This document shows positions 21,971 to 31,385 of a stretch of 64,000 nt of DNA, piece by piece (within the stretch, counting starts at the first letter, position 1; every line of letters starts with the position of its first letter). Source of the DNA: Egicoccus sp. AB-alg2 (GTDB taxonomy: Bacteria; Actinomycetota; Nitriliruptoria; Nitriliruptorales; Nitriliruptoraceae); contig NZ_JBGUAX010000009.1 of the NCBI RefSeq assembly GCF_041821065.1, positions 1-64,000 of the forward strand, read 5' to 3'. A model generated the notes under the pieces. That model was not told the DNA's origin and made no database searches. It saw nothing but the letters and a program-made list of their open reading frames with translations. Both the position numbers and the translations under genes were made by a program.

Positions 21971-22411
21971 TCAGCCGTCGGCGGCCTCGCGAGCCTCGGC
22001 ACGTCGGTAGACGAGCTCGACCTCGTCGTTGCGGAGCGTGAGCGTCTCCTCGTCGACACGGAAGCCCGTGACCTCCGCGAAGGCCGCGAGGTAGGCGTCC
22101 TCGGCGTCCATGACGTCACGGTCGAGGCAGGCCATCTCCGTGCGCGCCACGTCGCCGATGGCCAGGGCGGTGCCGTCCACCTCGACGTCCCGGGCGACGT
22201 ATCGGTTGCAGACGCTGCCGGTCCAGTCGGTGCCGTCGATGGTCAGCAGCACGTCGACGGTGTCGTTCATGACGACCTCGCCGCGAGGCCCGGCGCCCGA
22301 GCGCAACTGCCAGGTGCCGTCGAGCCGGTCCGCGGCCCCGTCGCCCGGCTGGCAGGCGGCTCCGAGCCCGGCGAAGGCGAGCCCCGCCAGGAGCCGTCTG
22401 CCCTCCAGCAT
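21971..22411 (-). CDS. META-domain (HslJ-like) probable lipoprotein
   Basis: 146 residues from the ATG at 22411, chosen over 22429 because GGGAGGA lies six bases upstream. N-terminal signal MLEGRRLLAGLAFAGLGAAC has a cysteine after a hydrophobic core, an imperfect lipobox (GAAC). The rest fits the META/HslJ fold: LDGTWQLRSG, WTGSVCNRYVAR, ARTEMACLD, DAYLAAFAEVTGF and a C-terminal LTLRNDEVELVYRR. Such proteins sit on the cell surface and are linked to stress or antibiotic tolerance in other bacteria; the role here is unknown. Confidence 0.78.
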   Translation of the reverse strand: MLEGRRLLAGLAFAGLGAACQPGDGAADRLDGTWQLRSGAGPRGEVVMNDTVDVLLTIDGTDWTGSVCNRYVARDVEVDGTALAIGDVARTEMACLDRDVMDAEDAYLAAFAEVTGFRVDEETLTLRNDEVELVYRRAEAREAADG

Positions 22412-22501
22412 CTCGGTTCCTCCCTGCATCCGGGCACCGCGTCGAACGTCGCGCGCCCGGCCTCGTTCGAGTGCGTCGCAGGTGTACCGCGTCGGGCGCG
22501 G

Positions 22502-23374
22502 TCAGCGGCGCGGCAGACCCCGGCGGGCGCGGGCGGCCTCGAGGGTGTTCTGCAGCAGCATGGTCACGGTCATCGGGCCGACCCCGCCCGGCACGGGGGT
22601 GATGGCACCAGCGACCTGCGACACCGCGTCGTAGTCCACGTCGCCGACGAGCTTGCCGTCGTCGGTGCGGTTGGTCCCGACGTCGATCACGACGGCACCC
22701 GGACGGACCATGTCGGCGGTGACGAGCCCGACCCGGCCGACGGCGGCGACGACCACGTCCGCGCTGCGGCACACGGACGCGAGGTCGCGGGTGCGCGAGT
22801 GGGCGAGGGTCACCGTCGCGTCGCGCCCCTTCAGGGTCAGCATGTTCGACAGCGGCCGGCCGACGAGGTTCGAGCGGCCCACGATGACGATGTCGGCTCC
22901 CACCGTGTCCACGCCCGCGTCGGCCAGGAGTTCGAGCACGCCGTAGGGGGTGCAGGACAGGAAGGTCGGGTCACCGACCGCGAGCCGGCCGGCCGTGTAG
23001 GGGTTCAGCGCGTCGACGTCCTTCGCCGGGTCGATCAGTTCCTGCACCGGGCGCGGGTCGAGGTGGTCCGGCAGCGGGAGCTGGACGAGGATGCCGTCGA
23101 TGGCGTCGTCGGCGTTCAACTCGGCGATCAGGGCCTCGAGGTCCGCCTGGGACGTCTCCGCCGGCAGTTCGACCTGGCGGCTGTGCATCCCGGCCGCCTC
23201 GGTGGCCCGGTGCTTCATGCCGACGTACACCTGCGAAGCCGGGTCGGCGCCCACGAGCACGGCCGCCAGGCCCGGCCGGACGCCGTGCTCGGCCGTCAGC
23301 CGGGCGACCTCGTCGGCGATGCGCGCCCGCACCCTCTGCGCGAGCGCCTTCCCGTCGATGATGCGTGCGGTCAA
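22502..23374 (-). CDS. folD: Bifunctional methylenetetrahydrofolate dehydrogenase/cyclohydrolase
   Basis: 290 residues from a TTG at 23374, with GAGG seven bases upstream; the product then begins LTARIIDGKALAQRV as the family does. Catalytic Lys in YVGMKHRATEAAG, ILVQLPLPDHLD, DVDALNPYTAGRL, NADP loop VIVGRSNLVGRPLSNML, and the C-terminal ITPVPGGVGPMTVTMLLQNT signature. It interconverts one-carbon folates and supplies 10-formyl-THF to PurN and PurH encoded just upstream, so the purN-purH-folD order makes metabolic sense. Confidence 0.96.
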   Translation of the reverse strand: MTARIIDGKALAQRVRARIADEVARLTAEHGVRPGLAAVLVGADPASQVYVGMKHRATEAAGMHSRQVELPAETSQADLEALIAELNADDAIDGILVQLPLPDHLDPRPVQELIDPAKDVDALNPYTAGRLAVGDPTFLSCTPYGVLELLADAGVDTVGADIVIVGRSNLVGRPLSNMLTLKGRDATVTLAHSRTRDLASVCRSADVVVAAVGRVGLVTADMVRPGAVVIDVGTNRTDDGKLVGDVDYDAVSQVAGAITPVPGGVGPMTVTMLLQNTLEAARARRGLPRR

Positions 23375-23390
23375 CAGCGAACCTCGCGGC

Positions 23391-23464
23391 GGTGGGCGGG
23401 ATCGAAGGGTGGGCAACGAGCGAGCGTCAGCGAGCGAGACGATCGGGGATGGTGGGCGGGATCG
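23391..23464. repeat. Short direct repeat in the folD-purH spacer
   Basis: The 14-mer GGTGGGCGGGATCG occurs at 23391-23404 and again at 23451-23464, enclosing a smaller GAGCGAGCG / AGCGAGCGAG duplication. It fills the 98-base spacer between purH and folD. No function assigned. Confidence 0.6.
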
Positions 23465-23472
23465 GATCCGAA

Positions 23473-25026
23473 TCAGTGGCGGAAGTGGCGCCGGCCGGTG
23501 AACAGCATCGGGATGCCGTGCTCGTCGGCGGCGGCGATCACCTCGTCGTCGCGGACGGAGCCGCCGGGCTGGACGAGGGCGCGGATGCCGGCCGCGGCGG
23601 CGGCGTCGGGTCCGTCACGGAAGGGGAAGAACGCGTCGCTGGCGAGCACGCTGCCGACGTGGCGGTCGCCGGCCCGTTCGACGGCGAGGCGGACGCTGTC
23701 CACACGGCTCATCTGCCCGGCACCGACGCCGACCACCTGCTGGTCCTTGGCCAGCACGATCGCGTTCGACTTCGCGTGCTTGCAGGCGATCCAGGCGAAG
23801 CGCAGGTCGGCGTACGTGGCCTCGTCGGGCTTGGCCTCGGTGACGACGCGCCATTCCTCCCACGGCTCGTCGCCGACGTCGCTGTGCTGGACGAGCAGTC
23901 CCCCGCCGACGCTGCGCAGGTTCCAGCCGAACCGCGGTCGGGCGGCCGACGGCATCCGCAGGATCCGGAGGTTGGCCTTGGTGCGCAGCACTTCGAGGGC
24001 CTCGTCGTCGAAGCCCGGGGCGACCACCACCTCGGTGAAGACCTCGACGATCCGGCGGGCGGTCGCGGCGTCGACGGGCCGGTTGGCGGCGACGATGCCC
24101 CCGAACGCGCTGACGGGGTCGCCCTCCAGCGCGCGGACATAGGCCCGCTCCAGGTCGTCGGCGGTGGCGAAGCCGGCCGGGTTGGTGTGCTTGATGATGG
24201 CGACGGCGGGCTCGTCGACGTCGACGGCCAGCCCCCAGGCGGCGTCGGTGTCGAGCAGGTTGTTGTAGGACAGCTCCTTGCCGTGCAGCTGCTCGGCGTC
24301 GCCGAGTCCGCCGCCGCCCGGGTGGGCGTAGAACGCGGCCGCCTGGTGCGGGTTCTCGCCGTAGCGCAGGGTCGCGCGGCGGGGCAGGGCCATCCCGAGC
24401 TGGGCCGGGAAGGGCTCGTCGCGCTGGAACCAGGCGGCGATCTGGGTGTCGTAGTCGGCGGTGTGCCGGAATGCCTTGGCAGCCAGCTCGCGCTTGAGGG
24501 CGTAGGTCAGCGCGCGGGTCTCGCGCAGCTCCTCCAGGACGCGCTCGTAGTCGGTCGGGTCGACCAGCACGCCGACGGAGCCGTGGTTCTTCGCGGCGGC
24601 CCGGACCATCGTGGGCCCGCCGATGTCGATCATCTCCACCACGTCGGGGTCGCTGGCGCCGGACGCGACCGTCTCGTGGAACGGGTACAGATTCACGACC
24701 ACGAGGTCGATCGGGTCGATGCCCAGCTCGGCGAGCTCCGCGACGTGCGCCGGGTCGGTGCGGTCGGCGAGGATCCCGGCGTGCACGTTGGGGTGCAGGG
24801 TCTTCACCCGGCCGTCGAGGCACTCGGGGAAGCCGGTGACGTCGGCCACCGAGGTGACCGGCACGCCCGCATCGCGCAGGGTCTGGGCCGTGGAGCCGGT
24901 CGAGATCAGCTCGACGTCCAGTTCGTGCAGCTGGCGGGCGAGCTCCGCGACCCCGGTCTTGTCGTAGCAACTGACCAGCGCGCGGCGGACCGGGGTCATG
25001 GCCGGCAGGGACAGCGGCGTGTTCAC
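23473..25026 (-). CDS. purH: Bifunctional AICAR formyltransferase/IMP cyclohydrolase
   Basis: 517 residues; GTG start overlaps the purN stop as GTGA, indicating coupling. N-terminal MGS-like IMP cyclohydrolase domain (RRALVSCYDKTGVAELA, ELISTGSTAQTLRDAG, GRVKTLHPNVHAGILADR) and C-terminal AICAR transformylase (LRYGENPHQAAAFY, KHTNPAGFATADDLERAY, AFGGIVAANRPVD, HAKSNAIVLAKDQQVVGVG). It performs the last two steps of IMP synthesis. An internal ATG at codon 10 (MTPVRRALVS) is an alternative start. Confidence 0.97.
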   Translation of the reverse strand: MNTPLSLPAMTPVRRALVSCYDKTGVAELARQLHELDVELISTGSTAQTLRDAGVPVTSVADVTGFPECLDGRVKTLHPNVHAGILADRTDPAHVAELAELGIDPIDLVVVNLYPFHETVASGASDPDVVEMIDIGGPTMVRAAAKNHGSVGVLVDPTDYERVLEELRETRALTYALKRELAAKAFRHTADYDTQIAAWFQRDEPFPAQLGMALPRRATLRYGENPHQAAAFYAHPGGGGLGDAEQLHGKELSYNNLLDTDAAWGLAVDVDEPAVAIIKHTNPAGFATADDLERAYVRALEGDPVSAFGGIVAANRPVDAATARRIVEVFTEVVVAPGFDDEALEVLRTKANLRILRMPSAARPRFGWNLRSVGGGLLVQHSDVGDEPWEEWRVVTEAKPDEATYADLRFAWIACKHAKSNAIVLAKDQQVVGVGAGQMSRVDSVRLAVERAGDRHVGSVLASDAFFPFRDGPDAAAAAGIRALVQPGGSVRDDEVIAAADEHGIPMLFTGRRHFRH

Positions 25027-25661
25027 GACGATTCCTCTCGGATGCGCACGGCACGGCCGACGACCTCAAGCCGGTCGTGGCACAGCAGCTTCACGCAGGC
25101 GGGCAACAGGGTGTGCTCGACACGCTTGATGCGCTCGTGCAGCGCGTCCTCGTCGTCGTCGGGCCGGATCTCCACCGCCTGCTGGGCGATGATCGGGCCG
25201 TGGTCGACCTGCTCGTCGACGAGGTGGACGGTGCAACCGGTGACGCGGACGCCGTACGCCAGCGCGTCGCGCACCGCGTGGGCACCACGGAACGCCGGCA
25301 GCAGCGACGGGTGGGTGTTGACCACGCGGTCCGGCCAGCCGGCGAGGAACGCCCCGGACAGGATGCGCATGAAGCCGGCGAGGACCACGACCTCGACCTG
25401 GTGTGCCTCCAGGTCGGCGCGCAGCCTCGCTTCCCACGTCGCCCGATCGGGATGGTCCGACAGTTGCCGCACGACCGTCGCGATGCCGCGCTCCTTCGCG
25501 CGACCCAGCCCACCGGCGTCCGCGCGGTCGGCCCCGACGACGACCACTTCGCCACCGAACCGCGGGTCGGCGTCGGCCGCGTCGAGCAGGGCCTGCAGGT
25601 TGGTCCCGCCCCCGGACACGAGCACACCGAGACGGGCCGGCGGGCGCGACGAACACGACAC
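25023..25661 (-). CDS. purN: Phosphoribosylglycinamide formyltransferase
   Basis: 212 residues, GTG start with GGGAG six bases upstream. LGVLVSGGGTNLQALLDAA binds the phosphate; VVLAGFMRILSG, the catalytic NTHPSLLPAFRGAHA (Asn-His), and VHLVDEQVDHGPIIAQ with the catalytic Asp are all present. It adds the first formyl group in purine synthesis using 10-formyl-THF. Start of the purN-purH(-folD) transcript. Confidence 0.96.
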   Translation of the reverse strand: MSCSSRPPARLGVLVSGGGTNLQALLDAADADPRFGGEVVVVGADRADAGGLGRAKERGIATVVRQLSDHPDRATWEARLRADLEAHQVEVVVLAGFMRILSGAFLAGWPDRVVNTHPSLLPAFRGAHAVRDALAYGVRVTGCTVHLVDEQVDHGPIIAQQAVEIRPDDDEDALHERIKRVEHTLLPACVKLLCHDRLEVVGRAVRIREESS

Positions 25662-25797
25662 GTTGGCTCCCGGGACTCGCGCGGCGAGCGGTCGGCACGA
25701 AGGCGCCGCGGCGGGCGCCGACCGGTACGCCCCCGTGGCGGGGGCGACGTCGGCGGAGCCTACCGAGTCCGCCGACGGGCGCGTCAGGCGCCGTGAC

Positions 25798-25803
25798 TAG
25801 GAT
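25798..25803 (+). promoter_or_regulatory. Putative -10 element TAGGAT
   Basis: A TAnnnT hexamer 35 bases before the GTG of the membrane protein at 25838, in the divergent gap with purN. No convincing -35. Confidence 0.3.
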
Positions 25804-25837
25804 TCCGCGCTCGTGCCGTGCGAGCGGAAAGGGACCG

Positions 25838-26362
25838 GTGCGGGGCGACATCGCGTTGACCGCCCGGCTGCTGTTGCGCGGCACGGGCCTGGCCGGCCTG
25901 ACCGTGGTCGCCGGCGGCGTCCTGGCGGTCGTGGCCGCGACCCGGCCCTGGTTCCAGGCCACCGCCGAGGTGGCGATGCTCGGCGTGGCGCAGGACCGGG
26001 CGGTCGCCACGTTGACGGGCGTCCCGGACACGCTGGCCGGCTGGGTGGCGCTGCTGCTCGGCGTGGTGGCAGTGGTGGTCGGCAGCAGCGTGGCGCTCGA
26101 CCGGCCGCCGGCGCCGGCCAGGAAGATCCTGGTCGGATGCGCCGCGGCGCTGCTGCTCGTGGCGCTGCTGGCCTGGTTCGGGCCAGTGCCCGCGCTCGCC
26201 CGTGTCGCCGGTGCGGAGGCCGACCAGCTGGCGACGCTCGCTGGCCGGCTGCCCGACGGTGTCGAGCTCGAACTGCGCGTCGGTGCCGCGCTCGGGCCGG
26301 CCCTGGCCGCCCTGGCGAGCGCGATCGTCGCAATCGGCACGTTCTCGGCCAGGGACCTGTAG
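25838..26362 (+). CDS. Four-helix membrane protein, similar to Trp-operon-associated family
   Basis: 174 residues from a GTG at 25838 with GGAAAGGG upstream. Four hydrophobic helices: GLAGLTVVAGGVLAVVAATR; LAGWVALLLGVVAVVVGSSV; ILVGCAAALLLVALLAWFG; GPALAALASAIVAIGTF. The layout, with RPWF after helix 1 and a loop AVATLTGVP, resembles the actinobacterial Trp_oprn_chp (TIGR02234) group, but no trp genes are nearby, so that label is tentative. Function unknown. Its stop contains a TAGGGT hexamer (26363-26368) that may be the -10 of the next gene. Confidence 0.7.
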   Translation: MRGDIALTARLLLRGTGLAGLTVVAGGVLAVVAATRPWFQATAEVAMLGVAQDRAVATLTGVPDTLAGWVALLLGVVAVVVGSSVALDRPPAPARKILVGCAAALLLVALLAWFGPVPALARVAGAEADQLATLAGRLPDGVELELRVGAALGPALAALASAIVAIGTFSARDL

Positions 26363-26435
26363 TAGGGTCCGCGGCCGTCTCCGGGAGTCCCCGCTTCCCG
26401 GCCTGCACGAACGCCCCCGAGACGACGAGGTCCGC

Positions 26436-27716
26436 GTGCCGCAGGGTTCTGGTCGACGCATGTCTCGTGCCGTCCTCACCGTCGTGACGGCGCTCGCGCT
26501 GGGTGCCGCGGGTGTGCTGCCCGCCGCCGCCCAGCCCAGTTCGCAGGAGCTGCGCGGCCAGCAGCAACGCGCGCAGGACCGCCTCGACGAGCTGATGATG
26601 CGTGTCGCCGAGGTGGTCGAGGACTACAACGAGGCCAGCGTCGCCCTGGAGGCGGCCGAGGCCGAATTGTTCGCCACGGAGACCGAGCACGCCACCCTCG
26701 TCGCCGAGGTCGGCGAGCTCAGCGGGCTGGCCGAGGACCACGTCCGGCGCATCCACAAGCTCGGCCCCAGCCTCGAGTTGTCGTCCATCTTCGTGGCGGG
26801 CAACCCGACCGACGCGGGCGCGAAGGCCGCCACGCTGCGCCGGGTGCTGGCCGGGCAGCGGGCCGACCTCGAGGGCCTGGGTGCCGCCCGCGCTGCGATC
26901 GCGGCCACCGAGGACCGGCTCGAGGACCAGCGTGCCACGGCCGAGGCTCAGGCCGAGCGGGTCGCCGAACGGCGCGACGAGCTGGAGACGCTCGTCGCCT
27001 CGCAGCAGGACGAGATCATGGCCCTCGAGGCCGAGATCGCGGAGGCCGAGGCCCGCGAGGAGGAGGAGCGCCGCCGCCGCGAGGAGGAGCGCCGCCGCCG
27101 CGAGGCCGAGGAGCGCGCCCGCCGCGAGGCCGAGGAGCGCGCCCGCCAGGAGGCCGAGGAGCAGGCCCGTCGCGAGGCCCAGGAACGCGAGGCCGCGCAG
27201 GCGGAGGAGCAGCAGGCGGCCGCCGAACGCCAGGAGGCGGCGCAGGAGCCGGCGGCCTCGCCGTCGCCCTCCCCCTCGCCGTCACCCTCCCCGTCGCCCT
27301 CCCCGTCACCGTCGCCGTCGCCGACGTCCGAGCCGGCACCGGCCCCGTCGGCGCGTCGTTCGGCCCAGGTCGCGGTCGACACGGCCATGGCGCAGGTCGG
27401 CAAGCCCTACCAGTGGGGTGGCAGCGGCCCGAACAGCTTCGACTGCTCGGGTCTGACCTCGTTCGCGTGGCGCGCCGCCGGGGTGGAGATCACCCGCACG
27501 TCACGGTCGCAGTACGCGGCGACCAAGCGCATCTCGCGCGGTGACCTGCAGCCGGGCGATCTGATCTTCTACGGTCGTTCCGTCAGCTCGATCGGCCACG
27601 TGGCGATGTACATCGGTGGCGGCAGCGTCGTGGAGGCGCCCTACACCGGCGCGAACGTCCGCGTCCGGGGCGACGGGTTGGCCCGCAAGGACATCGTCGG
27701 CTACGGGCGTCCCTGA
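26436..27716 (+). CDS. Secreted NlpC/P60 peptidoglycan endopeptidase (RipA-like)
   Basis: 426 residues from GTG 26436 (GAGG five bases upstream); the ATG at 26460 is an alternative but lacks a ribosome site. Signal peptide (AVLTVVTALALGAAGVLPAAAQ), long N-terminal coiled coil (about 35-215), an Arg/Glu-rich helical stretch of repeated EEERRRR and EAEERARR units (about 210-265), a Ser-Pro dipeptide linker of roughly 14 repeats, and a C-terminal NlpC/P60 domain: YQWGGSGPNSFDCSGLTSF with catalytic Cys, and SSIGHVAMYIGGG with catalytic His. It should cleave D-Glu-mDAP bonds during division, and the coiled coil is a typical autoinhibitory or partner-binding region in RipA/CwlO-like proteins. Confidence 0.92.
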   Translation: MPQGSGRRMSRAVLTVVTALALGAAGVLPAAAQPSSQELRGQQQRAQDRLDELMMRVAEVVEDYNEASVALEAAEAELFATETEHATLVAEVGELSGLAEDHVRRIHKLGPSLELSSIFVAGNPTDAGAKAATLRRVLAGQRADLEGLGAARAAIAATEDRLEDQRATAEAQAERVAERRDELETLVASQQDEIMALEAEIAEAEAREEEERRRREEERRRREAEERARREAEERARQEAEEQARREAQEREAAQAEEQQAAAERQEAAQEPAASPSPSPSPSPSPSPSPSPSPSPTSEPAPAPSARRSAQVAVDTAMAQVGKPYQWGGSGPNSFDCSGLTSFAWRAAGVEITRTSRSQYAATKRISRGDLQPGDLIFYGRSVSSIGHVAMYIGGGSVVEAPYTGANVRVRGDGLARKDIVGYGRP

Positions 27717-27738
27717 GGACCGCCCGGAAGGGCACGCG

Positions 27739-29745
27739 GTGACCTGGCGCCTGGGCGTCGACGTCGGTGGCACGTTCACCGACCTCGTGCTGGCCGGCGA
27801 GACGGGCTGGCGCGTCGCGAAGGTGCCCTCCACCCCGCAGGACCAGGCCACCGGCATCGGTGACGGGCTCGCGCGCCTGGACGTGTCCCCCGGTGACCTC
27901 GCCCGCTTCGCGCACGGCACCACCGTGGCGACCAACGCCGTTCTCGAGCGGGCCGGCGCGCGCGTCGTGCTGGTGACCACGGCCGGGTTCGGCGACCTGT
28001 TGGCGATCGGCCGGCAGGACCGCCCCCGACTGTACGACCTGGCGGCCCGCCGCCCCGCACCCGTCGTCGAGCGCGACCGGGTCGTCGAGGTGGTCGAACG
28101 GGTCGGCAGCGACGCCACGGTGGTCACGCCGTTGGTGGACGACGAGGTCAGACGGGTCGTCCAGGCCGTCGCGGACCTGCGGCCCGAGTCGGTCGCGATC
28201 AGCCTGCTGTTCGGCTTCCTCGACGACAGCCACGAACGGCGCCTCGCCGAGGCGCTGGACGACCTCGGCGTGCCCGTCACCCGCGCGTCGGCGCTGCTGC
28301 CGGTCTTCCGCGAGGTCGAGCGGACCTCCACCGTCGCCCTGAACGCCTACGTCGCGCCGGTCATGACGCGCTACCTCGGCTCGCTCGAGCGCCGCCTCGG
28401 CGACGAGGGGCTGACCGTGCCGGTCGAGGTGATGCGCTCGGGCGGTGGCACCTTCACCGCCCGGGTGGCGTCGCGCGAGCCGGTGCACACCCTGCTGTCG
28501 GGGCCGGCCGCCGGCGCGTGGGGCGCCGCGGCCATCGGCGCGCTGGTCGGCGCCGACCGACTGCTGGCACTGGACGTGGGCGGCACCTCGACCGACGTGA
28601 CGCTGGTGGAGGACGGCCGGCCGACGACCACGGCCGAGGGCAGCATCGACGGGCTGCCGTTCGCGGTGAACGCCACCGACATCCACACGATCGGGGCCGG
28701 CGGCGGCTCGTTGGCCTGGCGCGACGACGGTGGGGCGTTGCGGGTGGGACCGCGCTCGGCCGGGGCCGTCCCGGGCCCCGCGTGTTACGGACGCGGCGGT
28801 GACCAGCCCACGGTCACGGACGCCAACGTGGTGCTCGGCCGCCTCGATCCCGAGGTCCGGCTCGGCGGTGCGATGCCGCTGCAGCCACGGCTCGCGACGG
28901 AAGTCGTTGCCGACCTCGCCAGACAGCTGGGCGTCCCCGCCGAGCGGTGCGCCCAGGGCATCGTGCAGGTCACCGACGCGCAGATGGTCAAGGCGCTGCG
29001 GGTCGTCTCGGTCGAGCGGGGGCGCGACCCACGCCGGTTCGACCTCGTCCCGTTCGGCGGCGCCGGGCCGCTGCACCAGGCGGCCCTGGCCCGCGAGCTC
29101 GGCTGCCGTCGGGTGCTCGTGCCGCCCAGCCCGGGCGTGTTGTCGGCCCAGGGTCTGCTGGCCGCGCCGGTGACGGTGGATCGCGTGCGCGGCGTGGTGC
29201 GGGCGCTGGCGGATCTCCACCGCGACGACGTCGCCGCCGTCTGGGACGAACTCTCCGCCGACGCGCGCCGCGAGGTGGCCGAACAGGACGTGCCCGCCGC
29301 CGCCGAACGCCGCACCGCCGACCTGCGCTACCAGGGGCAGGCGTTCGAGCTGGAGGTCGCCGCGGAGCAGCCCGACCTGGCCACGCTCGCGGCCGCCTTC
29401 CACCGGGTCCACGAAGAGCGCTACGGCTTCGCGCAGCCCGAGGCACCCGTCGAACTGGTCGCGCTGCGCGTCCGGGTGGAGGGGCCGGCGCCGCCGCTGC
29501 CGGTCACGGCGCTCCACGGCGGTGGGGACCAGCAGCACGCCACGGTCGCCCGCCGGCCGGTCGTCGACGACGGCGAACGCGTCGACGCGGCCATCGTGGT
29601 CCGCGAGCGGCTCGGGGCCGGGGCGGTCCTGCAGGGGCCGGCCGTGGTCGTCGGCCTCGACGCCACCGTGTGGGTCGCGCCGTGGCAGAGCGGCCTCGTG
29701 GAGGAGCACGGGCTGCTCGTGCTTGAGGAACGACCCAGCAACTGA
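27739..29745 (+). CDS. Hydantoinase/oxoprolinase A-type subunit
   Basis: 668 residues from GTG 27739 with GGAAGG eight bases upstream. Hydantoinase A N-terminal motif RLGVDVGGTFTDLVL, FAHGTTVATNAVLERAGA, RQDRPRLYDL, then the actin-like core LALDVGGTSTDVTLV and PGPACYGRGGDQPTVTDANV, and VPFGGAGPLHQAALA. The family contains ATP-dependent N-methylhydantoinase, 5-oxoprolinase and acetone carboxylase beta-like subunits; substrate cannot be read. It acts with the B subunit encoded next. Confidence 0.92.
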   Translation: MTWRLGVDVGGTFTDLVLAGETGWRVAKVPSTPQDQATGIGDGLARLDVSPGDLARFAHGTTVATNAVLERAGARVVLVTTAGFGDLLAIGRQDRPRLYDLAARRPAPVVERDRVVEVVERVGSDATVVTPLVDDEVRRVVQAVADLRPESVAISLLFGFLDDSHERRLAEALDDLGVPVTRASALLPVFREVERTSTVALNAYVAPVMTRYLGSLERRLGDEGLTVPVEVMRSGGGTFTARVASREPVHTLLSGPAAGAWGAAAIGALVGADRLLALDVGGTSTDVTLVEDGRPTTTAEGSIDGLPFAVNATDIHTIGAGGGSLAWRDDGGALRVGPRSAGAVPGPACYGRGGDQPTVTDANVVLGRLDPEVRLGGAMPLQPRLATEVVADLARQLGVPAERCAQGIVQVTDAQMVKALRVVSVERGRDPRRFDLVPFGGAGPLHQAALARELGCRRVLVPPSPGVLSAQGLLAAPVTVDRVRGVVRALADLHRDDVAAVWDELSADARREVAEQDVPAAAERRTADLRYQGQAFELEVAAEQPDLATLAAAFHRVHEERYGFAQPEAPVELVALRVRVEGPAPPLPVTALHGGGDQQHATVARRPVVDDGERVDAAIVVRERLGAGAVLQGPAVVVGLDATVWVAPWQSGLVEEHGLLVLEERPSN

Positions 29746-29774
29746 CCGCCCACGTCGAGGCAGGAGCCACGGCC

Positions 29775-31349
29775 ATGCCCAACGAGGTCGACCCCATCAC
29801 CCTCGAGGTGGTGCGCAACGCCCTGGCCGGCATCGCCGAGGAGGCCGGCGCCGCGCTCCGCCGCACCGCCTACTCCCCCAACATCAAGGAGCGCGTGGAC
29901 TGCTCCACGGCCGTGTTCGACGCGCAGGCGCGGATGGTGGCCCAGGCCGAGCACATCCCGGTCCACCTCGGCTCCATGCCGGCCTCCGTGCACGCGGCGC
30001 TGGAGACGTTCGGGGACCTGGCGCCCGGCGACCAGGTGCTCGTCTCCGACCCCTACGCCGGCGGTACGCACCTGCCCGACTGGACCCTGGTGGGGCCGGT
30101 CCACGACGACGACGGCCGGCTGCTGGGCTACGCCGCCAACCGGGCCCACCACTCCGACGTCGGCGGCGCCGCGCCCGGGTCCATGCCCGCCGGCGCGACG
30201 GAGATCTTCGCCGAGGGCCTGCGCATCCCGCCCGTGAAGCTGTACCGGGCCGGCCACGAGGACCGCGACCTGGTGGCGCTGCTGCTGGCCAACACCCGCA
30301 CGCCCCACGAGCGCCTCGGCGACCTGCGCGCCCAGGTCGGCGCGAACCGGCTGACCGCCAACCGGCTGCGCGAGTTGGCCGCCGACCTCGGCGCCGACGG
30401 GCTGGACGCGGCCGCGGCGGCCACGCTGGACCACGCCGAGCGGGCCGTGCGGGCCTCGCTGGCCGACCTGCCCGACGGCCGCTACCGCTTCGAGGACGTC
30501 CTCGACGACGACGGCACCGGCGCCACGGACGTCCCGATCCGGGTCACCGTCACGATCGACGGTGACCGGCTCGTCTGCGACTTCGGCGACAGCGCCGCGC
30601 AGGTGCTCGGCAGCGTCAACGCGCCGCGTGCCGTGACGGTGTCCGCGGCCATCTACGCGCTGCGGGCGGTCGCCGCGCCCGACATCCCGGCCAACGACGG
30701 CATCACCCGGCCGCTGGAGGTGCGCACCCGCCCCGGCACGGTCGTCGACCCGTTGCCGCCGGCGTCCGTCGCGGCCGGCAACGTGGAGACCTCGCAACGG
30801 ATCGTGGACGTGCTGCTCGGCGCGCTCGCCCAGGCCGCACCCGAGCGGGTGCCGGCCGCCAGCCAGGGAACGATGAACAACACGCTGCTCGGCGGCGTCG
30901 ATCCCCGGACGGGCACCCGCTTCACCTACTACGAGACCCTCGCCGGCGGCACCGGTGCCGGCCCGTGGGGCTCGGGGGCGGACGGCACCCACTCGCACAT
31001 GACCAACACGAAGAACACGCCGGTGGAGGCGTTCGAACTGGCCTACCCGGTGCGGGTGCTCGAGTACGCCCTGCGCGAGGGGTCCGCCGGGAGCGGCCGG
31101 CACCGCGGTGGCGCCGGGATCCGGCGGGTGCTGGAGATGCTGACCGACGACGTGACCGCGTCACTACTGACCGAACGGCGGGCCCGCGGCGCCTGGGGGC
31201 TGGCCGGCGGCGGTGACGGGGCGCCGGGCCGCAACGTTCACGTGCACGACGGTCGCGAGCAGGCGCTGCCCGCCAAGGTCACCCTGCGGCTGGCGCGTGG
31301 CGACCGGCTGGTCGTGGAGACGCCGGGTGGGGGTGGGTACGGCACCTGA
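29775..31349 (+). CDS. Hydantoinase/oxoprolinase B-type subunit
   Basis: 524 residues, ATG with AGGAG eight bases upstream, 29 bases after hyuA. Family marks: DPITLEVVRNALAGIAEEAG, HIPVHLGSMPASV, VSDPYAGGTHLPDWTLVGPV, NRAHHSDVGGAAPGSMP, GNVETSQRIVDVLLGAL, THSHMTNTKNTPVEAFE. Forms an ATP-dependent amidohydrolase with the A subunit. Separate A and B genes are the prokaryotic pattern; no permease or carbamoylase gene adjoins to identify the substrate. Confidence 0.92.
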   Translation: MPNEVDPITLEVVRNALAGIAEEAGAALRRTAYSPNIKERVDCSTAVFDAQARMVAQAEHIPVHLGSMPASVHAALETFGDLAPGDQVLVSDPYAGGTHLPDWTLVGPVHDDDGRLLGYAANRAHHSDVGGAAPGSMPAGATEIFAEGLRIPPVKLYRAGHEDRDLVALLLANTRTPHERLGDLRAQVGANRLTANRLRELAADLGADGLDAAAAATLDHAERAVRASLADLPDGRYRFEDVLDDDGTGATDVPIRVTVTIDGDRLVCDFGDSAAQVLGSVNAPRAVTVSAAIYALRAVAAPDIPANDGITRPLEVRTRPGTVVDPLPPASVAAGNVETSQRIVDVLLGALAQAAPERVPAASQGTMNNTLLGGVDPRTGTRFTYYETLAGGTGAGPWGSGADGTHSHMTNTKNTPVEAFELAYPVRVLEYALREGSAGSGRHRGGAGIRRVLEMLTDDVTASLLTERRARGAWGLAGGGDGAPGRNVHVHDGREQALPAKVTLRLARGDRLVVETPGGGGYGT

Positions 31350-31351
31350 GC

Positions 31352-31382
31352 CCGGCGACGGGGACTGGCCCGCCGTCGCCGG
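31352..31382. terminator. Bidirectional hairpin between convergent genes
   Basis: 10-bp perfect stem CCGGCGACGG/CCGTCGCCGG (31352-31361 with 31373-31382), 11-base loop, filling the 36-base gap between the hyuB stop and the stop of the SLH protein gene. Confidence 0.65.
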
Positions 31383-31385
31383 TGG

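Noticed and set aside
27061-27340. Highly repetitive segment as a DNA satellite
   Set aside because: It codes in frame for the Glu/Arg coiled coil and Ser-Pro linker of the NlpC/P60 protein.
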